A stretch of 64,000 nucleotides of DNA from RHLJ01 sp965247355. Its GTDB lineage: Bacteria > Bacteroidota > Rhodothermia > Balneolales > Balneolaceae. Shown piece after piece: positions 23,182 through 30,203 of this stretch. How positions within the stretch are numbered: position 1 is the first letter of the stretch; each line of letters opens with the position of its first letter. The stretch covers positions 2,728,001 through 2,792,000 of the forward strand of contig OZ252011.1 of NCBI GenBank assembly GCA_965247355.1, read 5' to 3'. A program made the position numbers and the translations under genes. The notes under the pieces are model-generated. The model ran no database searches. It had not been told where the DNA came from and saw only the letters and a list, made by a program, of their open reading frames with translations.

Positions 23182-24957
23182 TTAGTCGAATAGTTTCTTT
23201 ACCCAACCAAATACACCACCGGAATCTTCTTTTCCTTCTCTTCCTCCGGAAAGACCATCATAGGTAGGGCGTGGTAATGCCATCTCTTTCTTCTTTTTTC
23301 TAGGAGGTCGATTATTTCTTTTCTGATTGTTCCTTTTATTTGTTCTGGATTTTCTGTCTGATCCCCGGTTTGTGTTTTTCTTATTCCCGGAAGACTTCCC
23401 CTTCTTACTAGTAGAGGATTTCTTTTTCTTATCAGCTACTTTTTCAGGTAAAGGCAGTTCACTAGGTGGATAGCCAACTTCTTTTGAAATGCGGTCGATA
23501 TCCTCCTGATCCATTTTTGAAACTAAGGAAATAATCCTTGAAGCTTTTTTATTTCCAACCAACTCGGCCCGGTAGCGATACTCTTCTACTTCGCTTGGAA
23601 CATCGTAGTTAATAACTTCTTCAACAGCTTCAATTTCAACTTCATTAGCGGCCATTCCACCTACTAAACAAATACGCATCTCACCGGATGTAAATCTTGC
23701 AAAACGCTCGTTATAGGTTTCTTCATTCAGATCGGAACTGACACTTACAACGCCCCAACTCTTCTTTCTGATAATATGAAACAACCGATCGGTCGTTCTT
23801 TTGGAGGCAGCAAAAACCATCACCTTTTTGGCTTTGGATTGCTCCAGACGAGCCATTAATGTGGATATTTTCATTCTTGGTGGAACATTGATATATCCTT
23901 GCTCAAGATCTTTAGTAACCGGCTCGGCAAGTTCTTCTCCCTGAAGTACAGGATTTGCAAGAACAGGCTCCACTTTTTCTTCCTGCTTCTCCTCAATATC
24001 CTTTTTTAGTACTACTTTAACACTCGCTTTTTTAAGCTTTTCTTCCGCTTCTTTTACATCAACTTCTTCAGCAGTATCGGATGCTTCTTCTTTGGTCTCC
24101 GGATTAAGTACTACCTCGACTTCAGCTTCTTCAAGTTTTTCAGCGGCTTCCTTAAGATCTACTTCTGCTTGAGAAGGTTCGCTTTTTGGCTCCTCTTCTT
24201 CCTCAGACTGTTCGCTATTCTGTTCCGGGTTTAAAACCACTTTTACAGATGCTTTTTCAAGCTTTTTTTCTGCTGCTTCGAGATCAATATCAGCTGAGTC
24301 ATCAGAAGATTCTCCATTAGATCGGGGATCTCCGTTTTTTGCTTCAAACCCAATCAATTCAGGGTTCTTAAGCGTAGCTTTAGCAAGTTGCTCTGTAGCT
24401 TTATTATGATTACCGGAAAGGATAAGTGTTTGATGATCTCCATCCACAAAACGCAGAATATCCTTTACCCTGTTTACAAGGTTAAAGTTTTCCATGTTAT
24501 GAGCTTCGTCGATCACCATAAGTTTGAGATCACGAAAATGGAAATTATTCTTCTCCAGTATTTCAATAAGTCGGCCGGGATTGGCAACAATCACCGGTGC
24601 TCCATCTAAAACGGCTTGTTCCTGCTCGCTTTTATTTCCTTTCATAGCAAGCAATGCGCTGCTGATTTGAGCATGATATCCCATCGCCCAAATCATTTCA
24701 TCAATTTTAGCAGCCCGCTCTATAGATGGTGTTAAGATTAAAACTTGTGTGCCAGTTACCTCTCCATTCTCAACAACTTTTTGCAGCGCCGGAATCAAAA
24801 ACGTTCCTTCATCATCGGCATCATTTTTTACAAGCAAGTGTTTGCCTTGTAATGCTGCTGGTAAAACTTCTTGTTGGAGAGGTGTTGGTTCTTCTATTCG
24901 TACATCGGTCAGTCCATTCAATAATTCAGGACTCAGACCATATTCTTCAAAAGACAA
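23182..24957 (-). CDS. DEAD-box helicase-like protein with degenerate catalytic motifs and an acidic repeat insert
   Basis: The 591-residue protein has two RecA-like domains in DEAD-box order: Q motif EPTPLQQEVLP (23-33), motif Ib ANPGRL, motif II DEAH (150-153), and domain 2 from about 360. Motif I is NDADDEGT (45-52) instead of AxxGxGKT, so the ATP-binding Lys is missing. Motif III is LSGN, motif V LVGGMAANEVEI and motif VI RYRAELVGN, which lacks the arginine fingers of HRxGRxxR. Between the domains (225-320) three acidic heptad-like repeats share KLEKASVKVVLNPE. A Lys/Arg/Asn-rich tail (478-560) should bind RNA. The start is TTG, backed by AGAGGTG eight bases upstream; the next ATG would remove the Q motif. 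Probably an ATP-independent RNA-binding scaffold. Confidence 0.85.
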   Translation of the reverse strand: MSFEEYGLSPELLNGLTDVRIEEPTPLQQEVLPAALQGKHLLVKNDADDEGTFLIPALQKVVENGEVTGTQVLILTPSIERAAKIDEMIWAMGYHAQISSALLAMKGNKSEQEQAVLDGAPVIVANPGRLIEILEKNNFHFRDLKLMVIDEAHNMENFNLVNRVKDILRFVDGDHQTLILSGNHNKATEQLAKATLKNPELIGFEAKNGDPRSNGESSDDSADIDLEAAEKKLEKASVKVVLNPEQNSEQSEEEEEPKSEPSQAEVDLKEAAEKLEEAEVEVVLNPETKEEASDTAEEVDVKEAEEKLKKASVKVVLKKDIEEKQEEKVEPVLANPVLQGEELAEPVTKDLEQGYINVPPRMKISTLMARLEQSKAKKVMVFAASKRTTDRLFHIIRKKSWGVVSVSSDLNEETYNERFARFTSGEMRICLVGGMAANEVEIEAVEEVINYDVPSEVEEYRYRAELVGNKKASRIISLVSKMDQEDIDRISKEVGYPPSELPLPEKVADKKKKSSTSKKGKSSGNKKNTNRGSDRKSRTNKRNNQKRNNRPPRKKKKEMALPRPTYDGLSGGREGKEDSGGVFGWVKKLFD

Positions 24958-25049
24958 TGGTTACACCTCTTTCTAAGTTTTGGCTTTATCGTTCAATTTT
25001 CAAAGATCATGCTCTAAAATTCAAAGAGCGGTTTAATATACAAAACTTG

Positions 25050-25988
25050 TCAGGCAAGCTCATCTGCTTTTCTAAATCTATGCTGATTTTCTTTAAACGT
25101 ATTTTTGAACATAGAATGGAGCTCTAATTGACCTTCTTTCTTTTTGATGTAGCTAACAGTCAAAGTCAGCATTAAAATAATTCCTACTAATCCTATTAAC
25201 CCGCCTTCTGGCCCAAATGAGCCACCCGTCCAAACCGGATTCCCAAACTGCTTAATACTGATTATGGAATGCATGGATTCGATGCCACTTACCCGGAAGC
25301 CAAAAAGCCCACCCTGAAAGTAATTCCACGAAAAATGGAGTCCAACCGAATACGACAGCCTACCAGTTAGTGCATAAGGAATGGCAAGCATAACACCCGC
25401 AGCTATAATATTTATTGTAGCGAATATGGAAACATTTGGATTGCCTAAATGTCCGGTCCCAAATAATACGGAGCTTAAAACTATTGCAATTATTGTAGCC
25501 TTAGCCGGATCTACATTCCCGAAGGTAAAGCCTTCTTTAATATTTGGAATCAAATAGGAACGGGATATCACTTCTTCATAGAGTCCAACACTAAGCATTT
25601 TTACCAAATATCCTAAAACCGGGATAAGCCAAAATATTGGTGATGTTCTTTTCCAAACGAATCCTTCAATCTCGATATCTCCGGCACTCCATTCCAGGAA
25701 AAAAATCAGTGACATCACCATGCCACCTGCAAGGGTTCCGATTCCAAATTCGTTTATCCATTCTTTCGACAGGAAAATTCCTGCTTCTGAAATATTGTCT
25801 CTTTGATCCACAAAGCGGAACATCACCCAAAAAAAACCAACTAGCAGTGTGCTGGCTATCAGATATTCAAATCCAAAAAGATAGATTGAGGTACTTGATC
25901 CCAGAATAAGGATTGAGACAAAAACAAAGATTATCACCCTGATTAGCGCTCTTGGACGATATTCTTCCTGGTTGAAAAATGGATTCAT
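25050..25988 (-). CDS. CPBP-family intramembrane glutamic endopeptidase
   Basis: The 312-residue multi-pass membrane protein has the CPBP (CaaX protease and bacteriocin-processing) motifs: YEEVISRSYL (motif 1, EExxxR) and VLFGTGHLGN (motif 2, with the conserved His), followed by a late SVGLHFSWNYFQGG motif. These are membrane-embedded proteases related to Rce1. Targets are unknown; some process peptides or confer self-immunity. I start it at the ATG at 25988, giving MNPFFNQEEYRPRAL; a longer frame reaches 26090 but would overlap the divergent YedK-like gene. The region 25989-26060 should hold both promoters. Confidence 0.87.
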   Translation of the reverse strand: MNPFFNQEEYRPRALIRVIIFVFVSILILGSSTSIYLFGFEYLIASTLLVGFFWVMFRFVDQRDNISEAGIFLSKEWINEFGIGTLAGGMVMSLIFFLEWSAGDIEIEGFVWKRTSPIFWLIPVLGYLVKMLSVGLYEEVISRSYLIPNIKEGFTFGNVDPAKATIIAIVLSSVLFGTGHLGNPNVSIFATINIIAAGVMLAIPYALTGRLSYSVGLHFSWNYFQGGLFGFRVSGIESMHSIISIKQFGNPVWTGGSFGPEGGLIGLVGIILMLTLTVSYIKKKEGQLELHSMFKNTFKENQHRFRKADELA

Positions 25989-26060
25989 ACTAAATTCGGA
26001 ACCTTTGGAGTTTGTATGTATAGATGATACAAACATAGTAAGTAAAAGGAATAAAGATTT

Positions 26061-26711
26061 ATGGAGCGCTACGTACTTAATACGGATCAAGAAATAATAG
26101 AAGAAACTTTTGGGGTAAGTCCCGTTTCATCTTCGATTTTAGAGCCTACTTTTAATGCCGCACCCGGGCATTCTCTTCCAATCATTTATAAACATAAAGC
26201 AATCCCTGTACTCGAATCTGCGATTTGGGGAATTGAAATCGAAAACACCACTATAAGCACTTTAGATATTAACGATGTGTTGGAAAACGACACCTATCGA
26301 TCTTCCTTGAAGAGCAATGCTTGTATTATCCCGGTAAATGGATTTTATAAATGGAAGAAAACGGTTGAAGACCCACTTCCTTTCTTCACCAGAATTCACA
26401 CGAGGGAGTTGCTAGGAATAGCAGGTTTTTTTATTGAACATGATGATTCCCGTAATTCCTTCTGTGTGATTACGAAGCAAGCAAATGTGCTTATCAAACC
26501 GGTTGATGATACCATGCCCTGTATCCTAGACCCTATAAAGTTTGATTCATGGCTGAACGGTGAAGCCAAAACCATCCTTAAAAAAGGTTTTGATGATTTC
26601 GCCCTCTTACCTGAAATGACTGTGTTTCGGGTTCCTGATTTAGTAAATGATCTTTCAAATAATTCACCGGAGTTAATGCAGCCAATCCCAAAGTTAAGAG
26701 AGGACGATTAG
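26061..26711 (+). CDS. SOS response-associated peptidase (YedK/HMCES)-like protein with degenerate active site
   Basis: YedK/HMCES proteins cap abasic sites in single-stranded DNA through Cys2, which is exposed after loss of Met1. This 216-residue relative keeps the fold: FNAAPGHSLPII (31-42), INDVLEND with Asn71, CIIPVNGFYKW, and TMPCILDP. The start reads MERYVL where the family reads MCGRY, so the catalytic Cys2 is missing. The active-site Glu of GFYEW is Lys97, and the His of IHDRMP is Asp149. An in-frame TAA at 26052-26054 excludes an upstream start. Thiazolidine cross-linking is thus not expected. It may bind DNA non-covalently or do something else. Confidence 0.82.
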   Translation: MERYVLNTDQEIIEETFGVSPVSSSILEPTFNAAPGHSLPIIYKHKAIPVLESAIWGIEIENTTISTLDINDVLENDTYRSSLKSNACIIPVNGFYKWKKTVEDPLPFFTRIHTRELLGIAGFFIEHDDSRNSFCVITKQANVLIKPVDDTMPCILDPIKFDSWLNGEAKTILKKGFDDFALLPEMTVFRVPDLVNDLSNNSPELMQPIPKLREDD

Positions 26712-26735
26712 ATCTCAAGACATTCTCATCAAGCC

Positions 26736-26827
26736 AGAGTCATTCCGCGGTGAATGCCGGAATCTGAAGTTCAATCAAAATGATGATGCTCTTTAAGGAT
26801 CAAGATTCCCACCTTCGTGGGGAAGAA
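26736..26827. repeat. Pair of small palindromes in a convergent intergenic gap
   Basis: Two hairpin-forming units sit between convergent genes: CATTCCGCGGTGAATGCCGG followed by AATC (ATTCC...GGAAT ends, 26741-26764), and TTCCCACcttcGTGGGGAA (about 26806-26824). Neither has a T tract. They look like REP/dRS-type extragenic palindromes rather than terminators. Confidence 0.5.
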
Positions 26828-26846
26828 CAAAGAAAAGAATCTCAAT

Positions 26847-27770
26847 TTATTGATTATCAGGTATAGTGCCCGGCTTTCCTTCTTTGGGATTATCGTAGTA
26901 ACGAATAGTTGGGTAAGCGAAATCAATATCGTCATGTTTAGCAAATTCATCCAGCATTTTTTCCCAAATAATCTGAGATGTCCCTCTTCTTCTTCGCGGA
27001 TCAGTTAAATATCTTACCGTTAGATTTATACCACTGTCTTTCACATTAGTGTAAACAATAGGTGTTAAGTAACGGTATTCTATCAGATAGGATTTCGAAG
27101 CTTTTGCAATCTGTTTTTTTGCACCTTCGATAAATTCCTGAGAAACCTCACTTACTAGTTCGGAAAGAATCTCCTTCGCTTTTTTCCAATCGCTTTCGAA
27201 AGTTACCAGCACCTGAATCTCATTCCATATGAACTGAAAGTCACTTGTATAATTGGCAAGCTGACCTGTAAATACCTGGTGATTAGGAATGTGAATTACC
27301 CGACCGGTACTTTGATCTGCATCTACCCAGTTACCAATTTCAAGAATAGTAAACTTGAATGGACGTACATCGATTACATCACCTCTGGAACCTTCCATCT
27401 CAATCCGATCCCCAACATCAAAGGGTTTTCTCCAGATGATAAATAGCCAGGCAGCAAGGTCTGTTACAGGGTCTTTCAAGGCGATTGCCAAACCTGCAGA
27501 AAGCAGTCCTAAAAAGGTAGCAAGCGAGCCAATCCCAACAAACCATATCCTTCCTATCAACAAAATCCCAATAAAAACGCTGATATAGGTAAGGTTCTTT
27601 CTCCACTTATATTGAGTACGTTTGCTATCGGTACGCTTTACAATAATTCGAAATACAATCAGTCTGATCAACCAAAGCACCAGGATCACTACCAACGTCT
27701 CGATAATACTCGAGGTTACATTAGGCGAATTCTCCAAATACTCCATTAAGCTGTTTCTAAATTCTTCCAT
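26847..27770 (-). CDS. Mechanosensitive ion channel, MscS family
   Basis: This is a 307-residue channel of the small-conductance mechanosensitive type. It has membrane helices at about residues 20-38, 60-78 and 85-115. The pore-lining TM3 contains LATFLGLLSAGLAIALKDPVTDLAAWLFII, with the Gly/Ala packing pattern of MscS. A cytoplasmic beta domain follows (PFDVGDRIEMEGSRGDVIDV, VHIPNHQVF). It releases osmolytes during osmotic downshock. It is transcribed alone and converges with the YedK-like gene. Confidence 0.9.
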   Translation of the reverse strand: MEEFRNSLMEYLENSPNVTSSIIETLVVILVLWLIRLIVFRIIVKRTDSKRTQYKWRKNLTYISVFIGILLIGRIWFVGIGSLATFLGLLSAGLAIALKDPVTDLAAWLFIIWRKPFDVGDRIEMEGSRGDVIDVRPFKFTILEIGNWVDADQSTGRVIHIPNHQVFTGQLANYTSDFQFIWNEIQVLVTFESDWKKAKEILSELVSEVSQEFIEGAKKQIAKASKSYLIEYRYLTPIVYTNVKDSGINLTVRYLTDPRRRRGTSQIIWEKMLDEFAKHDDIDFAYPTIRYYDNPKEGKPGTIPDNQ

Positions 27771-27867
27771 ACTGATTTTTTAAACTATTTGAGTCGCTTT
27801 TAGTTGGGATAGTATTCCAAATTTGGATATCTTTAAGGCCTTTTCCAAAAGTTAAGTTATTTACACA

Positions 27868-28254
27868 ATGCTTTACAACATACTTATTGCAGTTATCACT
27901 CTTATTTGCGCATTATTAACGCTTGTTGTCCTGTTACAGAATGGTCAGGGACAAGGTTTATCAGGTATTGGAGGTGGCGGAGGCGGAGGCCTTGGCGGTA
28001 ACGCCGGACTTGGTGCCAGACGCACAGCTGATTTACTTTCAAAAGCGACATCCATTTTAGGCGGAGCTTTTTTAGTTCTTTGTATTCTTGCAAACTTCGC
28101 TATTGATAGGCAAACAACTCCTACTAATAGTGTACTTGAACAAGGTGCTCCAGTTGGTGACATCGCTGCTCCGTCGCAAACACAATCTGCGGTTCCTGTA
28201 CAAACACCACCACCACCAGTTAACAACGATGGCGGTTCCGATTCAGGTAACTAA
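27868..28254 (+). CDS. secG: Preprotein translocase subunit SecG
   Basis: SecG is a small accessory subunit of the SecYEG translocon. The 128-residue protein has the two expected helices (residues 3-22 and about 55-77). The hallmark loop is LVVLLQNGQGQGLSGIGGGGGGGLGGNAGLGARR, leading to DLLSKATSILGGAFLVLCI. The C-terminal extension is Gln/Pro/Thr-rich, as in many Bacteroidota SecGs, and is the reason for the length above 75-110 residues. It is a single gene followed by a terminator. SecA, its motor partner, is encoded at the far end of the window. Confidence 0.93.
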   Translation: MLYNILIAVITLICALLTLVVLLQNGQGQGLSGIGGGGGGGLGGNAGLGARRTADLLSKATSILGGAFLVLCILANFAIDRQTTPTNSVLEQGAPVGDIAAPSQTQSAVPVQTPPPPVNNDGGSDSGN

Positions 28255-28277
28255 GTTCAGATCGATTTTTTGATTTT

Positions 28278-28312
28278 AAAGCCCCGCTCATTACTGAGTG
28301 GGGCTTTTTTTA
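28278..28312 (+). terminator. Rho-independent terminator after secG
   Basis: AAAGCCCCGCTCA pairs with TGAGTGGGGCTTT (one G.U pair) around a four-base loop and is followed by a run of T residues. It lies 24 bp past the secG stop. Confidence 0.9.
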
Positions 28313-28368
28313 TAGAACCTTTCTATCCAGTATATCTAAAAGAACTAGGAGATAGTAACACTCAAAAT

Positions 28369-28392
28369 TATTAGTTTAATATTAAACTATTA
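28369..28392. promoter_or_regulatory. Palindromic operator upstream of the nitroreductase gene
   Basis: TAGTTTAATATTAAACTA (28372-28389) is a perfect 18-bp palindrome; adding three bases each side gives one mismatched pair. It shares the core TAGTTTAAT.TTAAACTA with the site at 8062-8085 upstream of the dioxygenase-led run. It lies 28 bp before the ATG, so it overlaps the promoter or start of transcription. The same trans-acting repressor probably binds both sites. Confidence 0.75.
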
Positions 28393-28416
28393 TTCGAATT
28401 AATAACTGTTACTATT

Positions 28417-29061
28417 ATGGATTTTTATAACGCCCTGAAATGGAGATATGCAACTAAGAAAATGAATGGAGAGGAAGTCCCTCAAGAAAAAGTTGATCGT
28501 ATTTTGGAAGCAATTCGACTTGCACCAACATCATTAGGTGCGCAACCTTTTACAGTACTGGATATTACTGACCAAGATCTAAAGGAAGAAATTTTACCGA
28601 TTGCTAACGGTCAAACTCAAATCACCAATAGTTCTCATTTATTGGTATTTGCTGCATGGGATGAGTTATCTCAAGAACAAATCGATGAATATGTTCAACA
28701 AACGGCAACAGAGCGTAATTTGGATATTAATGAACTTGCTCCATTTAAAACATATTTACAGAATGCTGCTTCAAAGCCTAAAGAAGAATTTTTTGAATGG
28801 TCTGCACGACAGACCTATATCGCTCTTGGCTTTGCACTGGCATCCGCTGCAATTGAAGAAGTTGATTCCACTCCAATGGAAGGTTTTGATAATAAAGAAT
28901 TAGATGAACTTCTTGGACTAAGAGAGCAAGGAATGAGAAGCGTAACCCTTCTTCCTTTGGGTTATAGAGATGAAGAAAATGATTGGCTCGCTCCAATGAA
29001 GAAAGTTCGCCGACCTAAAAAAGAGCTGATCGTTGAGCCGGAAACAGAAGAATTAGTCTGA
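28417..29061 (+). CDS. NAD(P)H-dependent nitroreductase-family oxidoreductase (MhqN/YodC-like)
   Basis: The 214-residue FMN enzyme opens with ALKWRYATKKMNG, where the RYATKK-type motif binds FMN phosphate. RLAPTSLGAQPFTVLDI is the second FMN block, and GFDNKELDELLGLREQGMRSVTLLPLGYRDE is the C-terminal signature of this NfsB-like subgroup. Such enzymes reduce quinones and nitroaromatics by two electrons. MhqN of Bacillus subtilis is a member and is controlled by MhqR together with MhqO and MhqD. The same operator found upstream of the MhqO/MhqD-like genes here suggests the same regulon. It is transcribed alone. Confidence 0.88.
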   Translation: MDFYNALKWRYATKKMNGEEVPQEKVDRILEAIRLAPTSLGAQPFTVLDITDQDLKEEILPIANGQTQITNSSHLLVFAAWDELSQEQIDEYVQQTATERNLDINELAPFKTYLQNAASKPKEEFFEWSARQTYIALGFALASAAIEEVDSTPMEGFDNKELDELLGLREQGMRSVTLLPLGYRDEENDWLAPMKKVRRPKKELIVEPETEELV

Positions 29062-29177
29062 TACAAGACATTCTATTATTTAATGTCTCATGTTTTCATA
29101 AGACTTTTTTTATGTTGACGTAATATTTTCACAATTTAGGTTACTTATTCAGAAATCCTTAATAATTGACTTTCACC

Positions 29178-30056
29178 ATGAGAAAAATAACTACACGAAT
29201 CCTGATTTTTGTTGGAAGTTTCTTTCTGGGAATAGGGCTCGTAGAAATCACTAATGCGCAAAACTCCTCCTTACTTTGGGAAATTAGTGGTAATGGGTTA
29301 GAACAACCTTCTTATGTATTCGGAACTATTCATATAGCATGTGAATCAGATGTTCAGATTTCTGAAGCACTGGAAGGATACTTTGAGAATACTGAGCAAA
29401 CTATTCTCGAGCTGGATATGGATGATCCTCAGCTGGCACAGCAAATGCAGCAATACTCAATTAACCCAACTATGGCTAATTTTTCTGCTCAACTGGATGA
29501 AAATGTTAAATCATTACTCGATGAAGAGCTCAAAGGAATGCTTGGAGCTGGAATTGATCAGTTGGGTATTATGAAACCCTTTGCCATTTATTCAATACTA
29601 GCATCAACGATTCCTGATTGTGAACAAATCTTATCATTTGAAGGCGAGTTTGTAAAGTTAAGTTCAAAATATAATCAGGAAGTCATTGGAGTTGAGACCG
29701 TCGAAGATCAGTTTGCTATGATTGATAAAATCCCAACGGAAGAACAGATTGATTGGATTGAGCGATTTTATACAGATCGTGAAACAGTGGAAAGTGATAT
29801 GGACGATCTTTACAAATCCTACCGTTCAAGGGACATTGATAACATGCATTCCCTTTTCCTTGAAAGCCCTGAGTTTGGAAAATATGGTGACCTTTTTCTG
29901 TATGAACGAAATAAAAAATGGATTCCTCTGCTTGAAGAACAAATGAAAACTAAATCGAGTTTTATAGCGGTAGGTGCGGCTCATCTTGGATCCAATGAAG
30001 GAGTAATCGCCCTACTTAAAGACAAAGGATATACTGTAAAACCCCTACAGTATTAA
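29178..30056 (+). CDS. TraB/GumN-family secreted protein
   Basis: The 292-residue protein has an N-terminal signal or anchor segment (RILIFVGSFFLGIGLVEITNA). Family motifs follow: LLWEISGNGLEQPSYVFGTIHIACES, with the GTIH motif, and the C-terminal FIAVGAAHLGSNEGVIALLKDKGYTV, with the GAxH motif. The two GxxH/GxxxH motifs and conserved glutamates are thought to form a metal-dependent, Tiki-like protease site. The substrate is unknown. The ATG at 29178 is preferred over a TTG four codons upstream because it begins the basic n-region. A terminator follows. Confidence 0.88.
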   Translation: MRKITTRILIFVGSFFLGIGLVEITNAQNSSLLWEISGNGLEQPSYVFGTIHIACESDVQISEALEGYFENTEQTILELDMDDPQLAQQMQQYSINPTMANFSAQLDENVKSLLDEELKGMLGAGIDQLGIMKPFAIYSILASTIPDCEQILSFEGEFVKLSSKYNQEVIGVETVEDQFAMIDKIPTEEQIDWIERFYTDRETVESDMDDLYKSYRSRDIDNMHSLFLESPEFGKYGDLFLYERNKKWIPLLEEQMKTKSSFIAVGAAHLGSNEGVIALLKDKGYTVKPLQY

Positions 30057-30077
30057 TCAACTAATTATTAAGAGAAT

Positions 30078-30106
30078 AAAAGCCTCATTTTTTAGTGAGG
30101 CTTTTT
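30078..30106 (+). terminator. Rho-independent terminator after the TraB/GumN gene
   Basis: AAAAGCCTCA (30078-30087) pairs with TGAGGCTTTT (30096-30105) around an eight-base loop, and T residues follow. It lies 22 bp past the stop codon. Confidence 0.85.
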
Positions 30107-30203
30107 ACATTTATCAACATAACTTTTTCCACTCTTTAATCGTCTTATTTGAGATTAAATCGTTTATTTTCCGTTATTCCATTACCAATAAAATCAAAAG
30201 TAT

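Noticed and set aside
25989..26090. N-terminal extension of the CPBP protease
   Set aside because: It would overlap the divergent YedK-like gene and add a second hydrophobic head; the ATG at 25988 fits the family's usual start.
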